From Treponema sp. (GTDB lineage Bacteria > Spirochaetota > Spirochaetia > Treponematales > Treponemataceae): a stretch of DNA of 64,000 bases. A program made the translations under genes and the position numbers. This document shows positions 41,509 through 50,738 of this stretch, in pieces (within the stretch, counting starts at the first letter, position 1; every line of letters starts with the position of its first letter). The stretch lies in NCBI GenBank assembly GCA_022510865.1, contig JAFLSQ010000002.1, positions 62,001 to 126,000 on the forward strand. Reading direction: 5' to 3'. The notes under the pieces are model-generated. The model ran no database searches. It had not been told where the DNA came from and saw nothing but the letters and a program-made list of their open reading frames with translations.

Positions 41509-42539
41509 CTTAATGATGTGAATCCCTGCGAGCGCTCAAAATGCGTTATGAACGCCGCTATTCCATTATATATTCCCAGGGTAGCTTTTTTCAAGTATTT
41601 GTCATCATTTAAAAGAAGCGCCTCTTTCTCGTTTGAGACAAAGCCAAGCTCGATGAGGACGCTCGGCATATTTGAATTCTTCACGACGAACCATTCCTCC
41701 GCCTTGATTCCCCGCGCGGAAGACTCTTTTCCAATCTGCGCCTGAAGCCCGTCCATTATGAATTTTGCAATCATAATGCTTTCTGTCGTGTACTCCTCCT
41801 CCATCATGGAGTTAAGGATTGGGAACAGGCTCTTGTCATCCGCCATTGTGGCCTTGTCAAGCACGGTGCGGCGGTAGCCCGGCGAAAGATACCAGACCTC
41901 ATATCCGGATGAATTCTTGTTAAGCGATGAATTCACATGAACTGATATGAAAAGCACGGCCTCGTTCTCGACGACTTTCACTCCGTTCGCGATGTCCGTC
42001 CGCTCGCCCAGAGAAAGAAACACGTCCGTGTCGCGGGTGAGGATTACCTGCTTGTTCGGATATGCAGAGCGCAGTTTCTCGCCGAGCATTTTTGCCACGC
42101 GCAGTGTGACGTCCTTTTCCCGCACAGTCACGTCTTTTCCGCCGACTTTGTAAGTCTTGAGCGCGCCGGGGTCTTTTCCGCCGTGACCCGCGTCAATCAG
42201 GATTGCGCCCACCTTGAACGGCAGCTCTGATTTCTGCGAGAAAAATTCCTCGGAATCATCAAGGAATTTTTTTGAGACAAGGATAGAGCTTCCGCTGATT
42301 TCCGGGGCATCCGTAATCATCATCCGCACGCCGTCAAGAATGACAGTCTCCTCGCCCGCCCTGAACGAGAGGTGATGGTCATTTTTCTCAAGCATTCCGG
42401 TCTCTGAAAGCGAGTCCCAGTAGACATTCACGCCGCTTTTCTTGGAATTCTCAAGAAGAGAGATTGTGTTGGCAGCATGTGCGCTCACACTGACCGCCGC
42501 CAAAGTCAAAACCGATACTAAAAATTTCCTGATGCTCAT
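41505..42539 (-). CDS. N-acetylmuramoyl-L-alanine amidase (Amidase_3)
   Basis: A 344-aa secreted peptidoglycan amidase that cleaves the MurNAc-L-Ala bond. Start at ATG 42539 (GAGG upstream) gives signal peptide MSIRKFLVSVLTLAAVSVSAHA. The catalytic domain starts at AILIDAGHGGKDPGALKTY (first zinc His in AGHGG, then a Glu in REKDVTLRVAKMLGEKL). The second zinc His is in FISVHVNSS, and VLIELGFVSNEKEALLL holds the catalytic Glu. The first 120 residues include an AMIN-like region. The gene is downstream of the sugar operon and coupled to the GerMN-like gene. Confidence 0.93.
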   Translation of the reverse strand: MSIRKFLVSVLTLAAVSVSAHAANTISLLENSKKSGVNVYWDSLSETGMLEKNDHHLSFRAGEETVILDGVRMMITDAPEISGSSILVSKKFLDDSEEFFSQKSELPFKVGAILIDAGHGGKDPGALKTYKVGGKDVTVREKDVTLRVAKMLGEKLRSAYPNKQVILTRDTDVFLSLGERTDIANGVKVVENEAVLFISVHVNSSLNKNSSGYEVWYLSPGYRRTVLDKATMADDKSLFPILNSMMEEEYTTESIMIAKFIMDGLQAQIGKESSARGIKAEEWFVVKNSNMPSVLIELGFVSNEKEALLLNDDKYLKKATLGIYNGIAAFITHFERSQGFTSLR

Positions 42540-42552
42540 CGTATCCTCTTTT

Positions 42553-44265
42553 TCAGCGGCCGCCCGCGCAAGACAGGGTGTCGCTGTAGTAGACCGCCCC
42601 CTGAATCCCAGCACGAAGCGCGCTCTCCCAGAATTTCCTTGCGTCCAGTTCCGGGTGCCTCGCGCGAAGCAAATCGAATTTGCGGGCAGTCTGCAAAATC
42701 GTATTGTAATTCCAGTCCTTCGTGTTTAAATATTCGGCTTTTCTGAGAACTTCTGGAATAAAATCTTCGGTTTTTTTATCCGCTGGGATTTTCCCACTTA
42801 AATCCGAAAGAACGTGACCGGGAATTTCCGCAAACGCCGGCGGAGGAAAATCCTTCTCGCACTCGTCGCTCTCACCGCGCAGAAAAGCGTCCGTTTCCGC
42901 GTTGTCCGGCCTCAGCGTGATGAGAATGTTCGAGACGGCATCCTCGGCGGCAAGAACCGCCGCCTCGCGGCTGTGGCTCACCGCAATCACGTTCCCGCAC
43001 TTCTCCACGTTGTTCCTTGGAAACTGCACCGCCGCACCAATTCTGACGGCAGGACGCGGAAGAACATCAAAAACCGCCTGGTCAGTGTAATCGTTTATGT
43101 TCTCGATGTACTCAACCTCGCCGGGGATGCTCAGCCAAGCCCGCTCTGCGGCAGTGCGATTGCACGGCACCTCGTACAGCTCAAAAGGCCTCCCGCCCGC
43201 ATCAGATTTCTGACCAGATTTTGATTTGATTGCGGCCGGCAAATCAAAGCTCACCGGAACCGCCCGTGAAATCGCCTCTTCCGGGGATTTTCCCGCGGCA
43301 ATCAGAAGCGCCTGCTTGGTCAGGTTCAAGTCCGATGCATAAGGATAAGTCCAGCCGGACATATATCCGCCCGAAAGTCTTGCGGCAATCTCGCCAATCA
43401 TCGGGCCGTCTTCGGTGTATTTTATATCAGCCTTCGCGACACCGCAGGTCAATCCAAGGGATTTTGCGCCAAGGGCGAACACGGAAATCAGCTGGTCGTG
43501 GACATTTTTATCAAGGACGGCGGGCATTGTGTGCCCCACTTCTATAAAATAAGGCTCGAATTTTATGTGGCGGACTGCCAGCCCGGTCACTATGAATTTT
43601 CCGTCATAGACAAGCGCGTCAATCGAATATTCCTCGCCCCGCATGTAATTCTCAAGGATGGCGGTCTTTGTGCGCGAGCATTCCACCGCGGCGCGCACAG
43701 CGGGAAGAAATTCACTCTCATTGCGGACCATCCTGCACCCGCGCGCGCCCATATTATCCACAGGCTTGACGACGAACGGAAAGCGCAGCCTCCCAAGGAC
43801 TTTCTCCAGAAGCCCCAGGCCGATTTTATCGCCATTATTTTCAGCACACGCGCCGAAATCAGCGATGTCATCCTCCGTGATTCTCATAAAATCAGGTGAC
43901 GGCACCGCGCTGGCCTTGAAGCACTGGCGCATCCGGTCTTTTACGCTTGCGTTCAGAGCGGCCTCGTAGGAATGCGACGGAAGAGCCAGAGCCTCGCAGA
44001 CATAGCTCACGCTAGCGGAGAAATCCGTTCCTGCGGTGAAGACGGCCGCAAGACCATCCGCCGAATTTTTGAGCTCACGCGCATAATCAAGGATTGCCTC
44101 CTTGTCCTTCAAGTCGATTTTTCTGAATTCATCGGCATGAGAGACACAGGCCGCGTTATCATCAGCGTCAACGACACAAACCCGGTAGCCAAGCTCGCGG
44201 GCGCTAAGAATCGCCGGCTTCTGCATCAGTCCGGCACCAAGAATCAGGCAGTTTTCTTTTCTCAT
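42553..44265 (-). CDS. ATP-grasp ligase, carbamoyl-phosphate-synthase-like
   Basis: A 570-aa ATP-grasp enzyme that would couple ATP hydrolysis to carboxylate activation. The N-terminus (MRKENCLILGAGLMQKPAIL) is a Rossmann-like preATP-grasp domain. FPFVVKPVDNMGARGCRMV is the ATP-binding lysine and glycine loop (about residues 167-185), MRGEEYSIDALVYDG follows, and IGEIAARLSGGYMSGWTY carries the Mg-binding Glu and the phosphate loop. The C-terminal 180 residues are unassigned. The start overlaps the previous stop as ATGA, with AGGAAA upstream. It is the last gene of the sugar operon and may attach an amino acid or other acyl group to the sugar; that is inference. Confidence 0.85.
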   Translation of the reverse strand: MRKENCLILGAGLMQKPAILSARELGYRVCVVDADDNAACVSHADEFRKIDLKDKEAILDYARELKNSADGLAAVFTAGTDFSASVSYVCEALALPSHSYEAALNASVKDRMRQCFKASAVPSPDFMRITEDDIADFGACAENNGDKIGLGLLEKVLGRLRFPFVVKPVDNMGARGCRMVRNESEFLPAVRAAVECSRTKTAILENYMRGEEYSIDALVYDGKFIVTGLAVRHIKFEPYFIEVGHTMPAVLDKNVHDQLISVFALGAKSLGLTCGVAKADIKYTEDGPMIGEIAARLSGGYMSGWTYPYASDLNLTKQALLIAAGKSPEEAISRAVPVSFDLPAAIKSKSGQKSDAGGRPFELYEVPCNRTAAERAWLSIPGEVEYIENINDYTDQAVFDVLPRPAVRIGAAVQFPRNNVEKCGNVIAVSHSREAAVLAAEDAVSNILITLRPDNAETDAFLRGESDECEKDFPPPAFAEIPGHVLSDLSGKIPADKKTEDFIPEVLRKAEYLNTKDWNYNTILQTARKFDLLRARHPELDARKFWESALRAGIQGAVYYSDTLSCAGGR

Positions 44266-46724
44266 TTCTGTATTTTCCTGCAATAAATCTCGACAGTATC
44301 GCCAAGACGCATTATCCTGCTGAATCTGTCTGTAAGCCGCCACAAAAGGCTTCCTTTCTGCGCGCCTTTTTTCCTGATTAAAGGAAAACGCTCAGGATGA
44401 TGGCCTGTTGAGACGATTTTCTCAACTTTGAATCCGTATTTCATAAGGATTGGCTCGCATTTTGACGGCTCCCAGACGGTAAAATGGTCAGACGGGCTTT
44501 TCTCAAAAAATGACTTTCTGTCTCTGGTTGCGGACACACCCTGCGCGGAGGGCGTTGAAAAGGCGAAAATTCCGTCATTCTTAAGGATTTCAGAGACTTT
44601 TCCCAGCACCTCATCAAGATTTTTAAAGTGCTCAATCACAAACCACATTGTGATAATATCAAACTGATGGATTCCGAACTCGCCCTGCGCATCCATGTCC
44701 GGAAAAACCGAGCGCACCGCGGGAATGCCAAGCTTTTTCTGCACATACTCCACGGCATCATCAGAAATGTCCGTCCCGAACGGCCGGAGACCCGCTTCCG
44801 AGGCGGCGGCAAGGAACGGCCCGAACGCGCACCCCACATCAAGGATATTTTTCTCCGAGAAGTATCCAGCAATCCTGCGGATATTCTCTAGGCGGCGAAT
44901 TCCCTGCGATTTTATAGCGTCAAAATCCTCCTCATAAGTCCTGCCGTACTGCTTTTTGTAATCCTCAAAAAAATATGATTTCTGATACTGCATCTCCTCC
45001 TCGCATGAGAACGAGAGATAGACCATCCCGCATTGAGCGCACCTTCTGTAAGTCTTGGAGGCAGTGCGGGCAATCGCAGGACCGGGCTTATCCGATTTTC
45101 CGGCGCAAACCGGGCATGAAAATCTTCGCCCGTCAGAGACTTTCTCAAGCACGGATGTGAGAGTCCGTCCGGAACTGAAATTTATTTTTGACGGATAAAT
45201 ATTGCGCGAGCACAACGCTTTTTGAAACGCGGATTTTTTCAGCGCGTTCTTCCGCAGAGAAGCGTATCCGTATTTTTTTGCCAGCGCGGAATGAAGTCTG
45301 GTCGTGGGCAGAAGAATCACGCGGCATCCGGCGCACGTTGCCTCGAACGCCGTTAGACCGTAATGCGTCACAACCAAATCAAACTCAAAAAGCCGCTCGC
45401 GCAGATTGTTTATCATCGGGGTGAAAGTCACGTTCTTGAAATCGCCATGGTCTGACAATCCGCATACCGCAGTGATTGCCGCACCGGGCAGGCATTGCGA
45501 GACCAGACGCACGGCGGGCAGCGTTAGGCCTGCAGGGTCCTCACCGCCAAGGCACACAAGCACGCTCCGAATGCCCTGCGCACCGCCTTTCCCAGCTTGC
45601 GATTGCCTCACGTTCGACGGCTTTTCAATCAGGCCGGGGTCAGAAAGATTCGGCTCGCGGCCAAGGCTCGCAGACGGAATCACGTCAAGAAGATAGTCGC
45701 TCTCATCCGCAAAATCAGATGACTCATCCATAGAAATGATGATTTTTCCCGCACCGAGCGCGCTGAACGTCTCTGCCGAAAGGCGGAAAGCGTCCGTGAC
45801 AAAAACGGCAGGGTAAGAATCATCAGGAAGCGATGATATGACCTGATTTTTTTCCAAGCCGCGCTCCTCATACGCACGGATTACGCCGGAAGTCTCTGCC
45901 AAAGTCGCGTCATCCGGCACATAGACAAATCCGCCTGTTCTGACTGCCTCAGAGAGACAGCGGTGAAGATGCCCCGTCCCATGCCCTTTGTCAACGGACG
46001 GCACGAAAATCAGGGGATTTCTCACGGACCTCGCGCTCAGGGCATCAAGAATCTGATGGAAGTCATAAGGATTGCCATCGCCATTATTTCCAAGATAGCG
46101 GACGACTGACTGCGCCCGAAGATAATCAGAATAAGTGTCGATTGTCGTGCGCAGCTCAGGGTGATTGTAGCGCTCCGGCGCGGCAATAAAATCGCACTTG
46201 AATTTATCCTGATGATTGTAGAGCGCGGGGCCAACATGCTCGTGGTCGTAAGGCTCGGAAGTCTGCTCCGCGGCGTTTATCAGCGAGTCCGCGCGGAAAA
46301 TCTCAACGCCGGAGCCATGCGGAAGACCCGAGAAAGTAAGATAATCGCAGCGATTCCCGCCCTTGTTCCTCTCCTCAAATTCCCTGACTGATTCCTCGGC
46401 CGCCTCATAGAACAAAAACGGATTATCGGCGGTCGCCCGGATTACGGTGCTGGCATCCACGGTTTGCAGAAGGCTCACAAAACGCTGGAGCACATCAGAG
46501 AGACTTCCTTTAAAGCAACGGAAGTTGTTGCGCTCGCAGACCGGGAGAATCTTGGCGTAGGAGTCCTCGTCGGTGGCGACATAGCGGTAATCCGCGGGAA
46601 TCTTGCTCATTGCGGCAAGCACCCAGTCGAGCACGGCTTTTCCTCCGAGCGGAAGCAGGGCTTTTCCCGGAAGTCTTGTTGAGGATAATCGGCACTGGAC
46701 AATCACAATTCGGTCTGTCTTCAT
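44262..46724 (-). CDS. Trifunctional fusion: SpsF-like cytidylyltransferase + PseG-like + SAM methyltransferase
   Basis: An 820-aa protein with three recognisable parts. Residues about 1-235 resemble SpsF/CMP-sugar cytidylyltransferases (IVIVQCRLSSTRLPGKALLPLGG is the nucleotide-binding loop, followed by VIRATADNPFLFYEA). Residues about 250-520 resemble PseG-type UDP-sugar hydrolase/transferase (VDKGHGTGHLHRCLSEAV, VLVCLGGEDPAGLTL, DLVVTHYGLTAFEATCAGC). Residues about 540-820 begin with a zinc ribbon (CPVCAGK, CAQCGM) and then a methyltransferase fold (KNILDVGCAFGPFLAAASEAGL). ATG 46724 is chosen, just after the previous stop. In pseudaminic/legionaminic acid synthesis the cytidylyltransferase and PseG steps are separate enzymes, so this protein probably makes a methylated CMP-activated sugar. 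Confidence 0.85.
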   Translation of the reverse strand: MKTDRIVIVQCRLSSTRLPGKALLPLGGKAVLDWVLAAMSKIPADYRYVATDEDSYAKILPVCERNNFRCFKGSLSDVLQRFVSLLQTVDASTVIRATADNPFLFYEAAEESVREFEERNKGGNRCDYLTFSGLPHGSGVEIFRADSLINAAEQTSEPYDHEHVGPALYNHQDKFKCDFIAAPERYNHPELRTTIDTYSDYLRAQSVVRYLGNNGDGNPYDFHQILDALSARSVRNPLIFVPSVDKGHGTGHLHRCLSEAVRTGGFVYVPDDATLAETSGVIRAYEERGLEKNQVISSLPDDSYPAVFVTDAFRLSAETFSALGAGKIIISMDESSDFADESDYLLDVIPSASLGREPNLSDPGLIEKPSNVRQSQAGKGGAQGIRSVLVCLGGEDPAGLTLPAVRLVSQCLPGAAITAVCGLSDHGDFKNVTFTPMINNLRERLFEFDLVVTHYGLTAFEATCAGCRVILLPTTRLHSALAKKYGYASLRKNALKKSAFQKALCSRNIYPSKINFSSGRTLTSVLEKVSDGRRFSCPVCAGKSDKPGPAIARTASKTYRRCAQCGMVYLSFSCEEEMQYQKSYFFEDYKKQYGRTYEEDFDAIKSQGIRRLENIRRIAGYFSEKNILDVGCAFGPFLAAASEAGLRPFGTDISDDAVEYVQKKLGIPAVRSVFPDMDAQGEFGIHQFDIITMWFVIEHFKNLDEVLGKVSEILKNDGIFAFSTPSAQGVSATRDRKSFFEKSPSDHFTVWEPSKCEPILMKYGFKVEKIVSTGHHPERFPLIRKKGAQKGSLLWRLTDRFSRIMRLGDTVEIYCRKIQK

Positions 46725-46737
46725 ATTCACGCCCCTG

Positions 46738-47694
46738 TCAGTCATCATTCCAGCTCTCAATCAGGCCCTGCAAATCCATCACGAACCTGTACTTGTTTTT
46801 TTCCACCCAGACCCTCGCCGCGTTGAACTGACGCCTTGCCTCAAGAATTCCGCAGGACGATCGCAGGAAAAACGACGGAAAAGCCGATTTTTTGATGCAG
46901 CCCTGCCCAAGACGGATGCGCGGAAGCTCGTTTTTGAGATAGTAGCGCAGATAGCCGAGCGTGAACGTCCTGTCCTCCACAGGCGGCTCCTCGATGTAGT
47001 TGAAGCGCAGTTTTGACGTGAGCACGGTTCTCTCGCCCCAAAGCCAGGAGCGCACCGCAAGGTCAAGGCTCTGCCAGTACGGAGATGCGATTGTCCAGTC
47101 AAAGCCGCCGAGCCTGATGAATTTCTGCCTGTTATAAAGCGCGATATAATCAAACGGATAGAGAGTCCGCGCGCCGTCAAACATTGCGGTGGAAGATTCA
47201 ACGGAAAAATGATTTTTCTCGTAGACCGGGACGAAAGAGCACGGAATCTCATTTTTTGCGGAATCAAAAAGACGCGGCGCAATGCAGTAAGCCCCGCTCT
47301 GCGTCAGATTCTCTGCCAGATGCGGCAGGATTGTCGCGGCCGGAATGCTCAGGCTGTCACGGAGGACAAGCACGTAATCCGACTGAACCTCGCTCACGGC
47401 AAGGTTAATCAGCTCGCCGTCAGTTGCCTTTTCCAGCGGAATTATGAATTTCACGGCCGGAAACTTCTTTGACATATCATCCAGAGAAAAATTCTGGCAG
47501 TCATGCTCAACAGAGACAATCGAATGGAATTTGCACTCAAGGAGGTTCTCAAAGACGTGCGGACGCAGATGACTTCCGCTCGAATTCAGCAGAATCACAG
47601 AAATGTTCAGTGAGTCCGGTGAATCCGCGACTGAGCCTCCAATCACAGTCCTCTTTATCTGATGCTCATCAAAAGTTAAAGATATAGTATTCAT
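46738..47694 (-). CDS. Glycosyltransferase-like protein (family 2 type)
   Basis: A 318-aa cytoplasmic protein with a GT-A type arrangement. LNISVILLNSSGSHLRPHVFENLLECKF is the nucleotide-sugar-binding start (about residues 29-56). DYVLVLRDSLSIPAATILPHL (D-x-D-like 'LRDSL') and YIALYNRQKFIRLGGFDWTI (the loop common in GT2 enzymes) follow. A canonical DxD is not obvious, so catalytic competence is uncertain. It starts inside the previous gene's 3' end (26-base overlap) and precedes the fusion gene by 13 bases, so it belongs to the same operon. The donor may be the sugar nucleotide made by that fusion. Confidence 0.7.
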   Translation of the reverse strand: MNTISLTFDEHQIKRTVIGGSVADSPDSLNISVILLNSSGSHLRPHVFENLLECKFHSIVSVEHDCQNFSLDDMSKKFPAVKFIIPLEKATDGELINLAVSEVQSDYVLVLRDSLSIPAATILPHLAENLTQSGAYCIAPRLFDSAKNEIPCSFVPVYEKNHFSVESSTAMFDGARTLYPFDYIALYNRQKFIRLGGFDWTIASPYWQSLDLAVRSWLWGERTVLTSKLRFNYIEEPPVEDRTFTLGYLRYYLKNELPRIRLGQGCIKKSAFPSFFLRSSCGILEARRQFNAARVWVEKNKYRFVMDLQGLIESWNDD

Positions 47695-49192
47695 CGCACT
47701 TGCCGCATCTCTCGTTCAGTTTATTTTTTATGTGGCTTTCCAAAAGCGCATCATTTCTGCGCCAGACGCTCTCCAAATCCTCTGTGATTGCGTTGCCGGC
47801 GGCCTCCTGATTCAGGCAGGTCCTGCACGCGGGAACATCGCCGTTGCACAGAATTGTCATGTCGCGGCGCAGATGCCAGCAGACATAACGCTCAAGCGGA
47901 GACAAATCAGCGGGTTTTCTTGGAGGAAGAAGCCCGGCAAAATCATCATACTTCTGGATTATCACATTCCCGCCGGAAGGGCTTGTTTTCTCGCTCCAGA
48001 AGCGGAAAAATCCCTCCAGCTCGCTTTCGTTCTCGTTCATTCTCACAAACTGCGGATGGACAGAGCCGGGAACTGCCCCGCAAAGCGCACAGACCGCGCC
48101 CATCGCCCGCTCAAAATCGCCGTCGCGAGCATCCGCCCGAACTTTCGCGTAACCTTCTTTTGTGAACGCGTCAAGCTGCACGGCAATCATAAGTTTTGGA
48201 TAAGGATTTTTTGATGATTCCGGCGCGCTCTCCAAATAAGATTTTAACGCCCCGCAGATTTCATCCGTGACAAGAAGTCCGTCCGTCTCTATGAAAAGAG
48301 AAAGCTCGGGGCAGGAGAGCACACGCCGGGCAATCCGCAGGAAATCCGGGTGACGAAGCGGCTCGCCCCAGACAAAAAGGCTCACGACCGCATCCTCGCT
48401 GAAATCAGAGATTTTTTTTATAATAAGGTCAAAATCCTCAAAAGACATTGCGGATTTTTTTCCCTCTGATTTAGCGCACGGCGGATTGTAAAGCGCGGCG
48501 TGGTTTATCTCATCGCAAATCTGGATGCTGTAGAATTTCGGGAGCGTTTTCAGGACCGCCACAGAGTTCGAGGCAAGCTCTGAGAGCGCATCCGGGCCAA
48601 AATCATCAGGATTTTTCCCCTGATTTTTGCAGGACTCGTAAAGGGCGCGGCAGGCAAGAAAATCGGCCTTGGTCTTTGCGCAGAATTCAAAGCGGTAAAG
48701 CCGCCAGTCATCCGGGGCAATAAAAGTCTCGACCTCAAAAGCATTTATGTCGTTGCGGACAAAGTCCCCGATTGCGCTGTGCGTGATTTTTTTTGCGCCA
48801 GCCTCAGAAAGATTGCCCGCGGACAGCCCCGCCATAATCGCAAGCGCCTGGGAATTTATGATTTCAGGCACGAATCCGAGCGGGTATCCGTCTGCAAAAG
48901 TGTATTCCGCGTGATATTTTCTGTGCTGGGCAAGAAGCCGGCCTGTCAAATCCGCATTGATAAAAGGCACGTCATCAAAAGAAAAAATAACGTCATCGGC
49001 ATGGTTTTCCGCGGCGCACGCGGCCATCCGCTCCAGAAGAGCGCGGACGTTCCCGCAGCCACCGAGCGTCACAACATCGTCCGCGACGGAGCGCGCCCAC
49101 TCAAGCGTCCTGTCTTTCGCGGATTTTCCGTCAAAAACTTTTTCTGATGCGTATCCGCTGCCGCTGTCATACAAAATCACAATGCTTTTCAT
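47669..49192 (-). CDS. Spiro-SPASM protein with N-terminal nucleotidyltransferase-like region
   Basis: A 507-aa protein matching the spirochaete-restricted spiro-SPASM pattern. The first 200 residues look like a sugar nucleotidyltransferase fold (MKSIVILYDSGSGYASEKVF; FSFDDVPFINADLTGRL). The middle resembles a radical-SAM barrel (KFYSIQICDEI; VVSLFVWGEPLRHPDFL; ELSLFIETDGLLVT), but the CxxxCxxC cluster expected after FYSIQIC is absent. The C-terminus has the SPASM cysteine set: CWHLRRDMTILCNGDVPACRTC and CGKCDEYYIF. ATG 49192 is used; the track's start is upstream of the probable promoter. It heads the sugar-operon and is divergent from xseA. The reaction is unknown. Confidence 0.8.
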   Translation of the reverse strand: MKSIVILYDSGSGYASEKVFDGKSAKDRTLEWARSVADDVVTLGGCGNVRALLERMAACAAENHADDVIFSFDDVPFINADLTGRLLAQHRKYHAEYTFADGYPLGFVPEIINSQALAIMAGLSAGNLSEAGAKKITHSAIGDFVRNDINAFEVETFIAPDDWRLYRFEFCAKTKADFLACRALYESCKNQGKNPDDFGPDALSELASNSVAVLKTLPKFYSIQICDEINHAALYNPPCAKSEGKKSAMSFEDFDLIIKKISDFSEDAVVSLFVWGEPLRHPDFLRIARRVLSCPELSLFIETDGLLVTDEICGALKSYLESAPESSKNPYPKLMIAVQLDAFTKEGYAKVRADARDGDFERAMGAVCALCGAVPGSVHPQFVRMNENESELEGFFRFWSEKTSPSGGNVIIQKYDDFAGLLPPRKPADLSPLERYVCWHLRRDMTILCNGDVPACRTCLNQEAAGNAITEDLESVWRRNDALLESHIKNKLNERCGKCDEYYIFNF

Positions 49193-49252
49193 CGCTTTCT
49201 TTATCGGCAATCCATTGAATAAGTTGATAAAATAAAGTACCTTGAATTCAAA

Positions 49253-50494
49253 ATGAACAGCCCGGATTTGCCGCAAGATGCGGTTTTTTCAGTCTCTCAG
49301 ATAACTGATATTATCAAAGATATATTGGAGTCCTCTTTCAGAGCCATCAGGATTGAGGGCGAGATTTCCAACTGGAGACCCAGCAGCGCGGGGCACATTT
49401 ATTTCACGCTAAAAGACAGCAACGCGCAGATAAAAGCGGTGATGTTCAGGGGCGCGGCATCAAAACTGGCGTTCCGCCCTAAAGACGGGGACAAAGTCCG
49501 CTGCTCGGGAAGCCTGTCTGTCTACGCGCCGCAGGGAAACTATCAGATAATTGTGAGCGCGATGGAGCTTTCCGGAACGGGGAACATCCTGCAAATGCTT
49601 GAGGAGCGCAAACGCGCTCTTGCCGCAGAGGGACTTTTTGACAGCAGCCGTAAAAAAAATCTGCCGGCATTCCCAAGGACGCTCGGCGTGGTCACAAGTC
49701 CTACAGGGGCGGCAATCCGCGATATTCTGAATGTCACAAAAAGGCGGAACCGCTCGGTAAGCGTGACTGTCCTGCCCGCGATAGTTCAGGGCGAGGGCGC
49801 GGCGCAGACAATCGTCAGGATGATTGAGATTGCCAACTTCTATGATTTATGCGATGTCCTGATTGTAGGACGCGGCGGCGGCTCTCTGGAGGATTTGCTT
49901 CCGTTCAGCGAGGAAAATGTTGTGCGCGCGGTTGCCGCATCACACATCCCGGTAATATCGGCGGTGGGCCACGAGATTGACTGGGCCATCTGCGATTACG
50001 CCGCAGACAGACGCGCCCCCACTCCATCGGCGGCGGCAGAGATGGCAGTTCCGCTTCTGAGCGACATCCAGCAGGGAATCTCAGAGAAGAGGCAGGAGCT
50101 TTTATCGAACATCACGAACAGGATTCAGCAGGCAAGGCTTTTAATCCGCGGATTCAATCCCGAAAATCTTGAGATACGCTTCCGGAACATCCAGCAGCCG
50201 CTTCTGAACAGATTCGCCGCCGCAAGGGAAAATCTGGAGAAAAACATGGCTGATTACATCAAAAATATGCGCACGCGGATTGCGGGCAGCGTCACCGTGC
50301 TGGAGAACGCAAGCCCCAGAGAAATCCTTAAGCGCGGATATTCGATGGTGACGACCCAGGACGGCACAGTAATCCACCGCGCGTCGCAGGTGAGCGAAGG
50401 CTCGACCGTGCGGATTTTTCCGGCAGAAGGTGAGATTACGGCGGCGGTAATAAAATCGCAGGAAAAAAAGGAGGATAAAAATGGCGACATTTGA
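49253..50494 (+). CDS. xseA: Exodeoxyribonuclease VII large subunit
   Basis: A 413-aa nuclease subunit degrading single-stranded DNA. The N-terminal OB fold includes RIEGEISNWRPSSAGHIYFTLKDSNAQIKAVMF. The catalytic region has LGVVTSPTGAAIRDILNV and DVLIVGRGGGSLEDLLPFSEE, plus the HIPVISAVGHEIDWAICDYAADRRAPTPSAAAEM motif. A coiled-coil region and the C-terminal LKRGYSMV motif follow. The Shine-Dalgarno sequence is weak (TTGAA region). The gene overlaps xseB by 14 bases, and GGAGG for xseB lies in its end. Confidence 0.96.
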   Translation: MNSPDLPQDAVFSVSQITDIIKDILESSFRAIRIEGEISNWRPSSAGHIYFTLKDSNAQIKAVMFRGAASKLAFRPKDGDKVRCSGSLSVYAPQGNYQIIVSAMELSGTGNILQMLEERKRALAAEGLFDSSRKKNLPAFPRTLGVVTSPTGAAIRDILNVTKRRNRSVSVTVLPAIVQGEGAAQTIVRMIEIANFYDLCDVLIVGRGGGSLEDLLPFSEENVVRAVAASHIPVISAVGHEIDWAICDYAADRRAPTPSAAAEMAVPLLSDIQQGISEKRQELLSNITNRIQQARLLIRGFNPENLEIRFRNIQQPLLNRFAAARENLEKNMADYIKNMRTRIAGSVTVLENASPREILKRGYSMVTTQDGTVIHRASQVSEGSTVRIFPAEGEITAAVIKSQEKKEDKNGDI

Positions 50495-50738
50495 GGAGAA
50501 TTTGCAGAGACTTGAGCAGCTCACAGGCGACATAAAGCGCAGCGACATCTCGCTTGAGGACGCGCTCAAAGATTTTGAGGAAGGAATCAGGCTTGCAAAA
50601 GGGATGGAAAGCCAGCTTGACGCAATCGAGGGGAAAATCCAGATTCTGATGACCGAGCCTTCCCCGATGGCAAAGGACAATCCTCCGCAGATGGATTTGT
50701 TCTCCGATGACTCCGAGGTGAGCGGAACCCGCCGATGA
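50481..50738 (+). CDS. xseB: Exodeoxyribonuclease VII small subunit
   Basis: An 85-aa helical subunit that wraps round XseA. MATFEENLQRLEQLTGDIKRSDISLEDALKDFEEGIRLAKGMESQLDAIEGKIQIL is the standard pattern (the ...LExxLxxFEEGxxL core). Its ATG has AGGAGG upstream, and its stop overlaps mutL as ATGA. Confidence 0.95.
   Translation: MATFEENLQRLEQLTGDIKRSDISLEDALKDFEEGIRLAKGMESQLDAIEGKIQILMTEPSPMAKDNPPQMDLFSDDSEVSGTRR

Noticed and set aside
46603-47016. 137-aa plus-strand ORF opposite the glycosyltransferase
   Set aside because: It is a shadow frame of two clear minus-strand genes.
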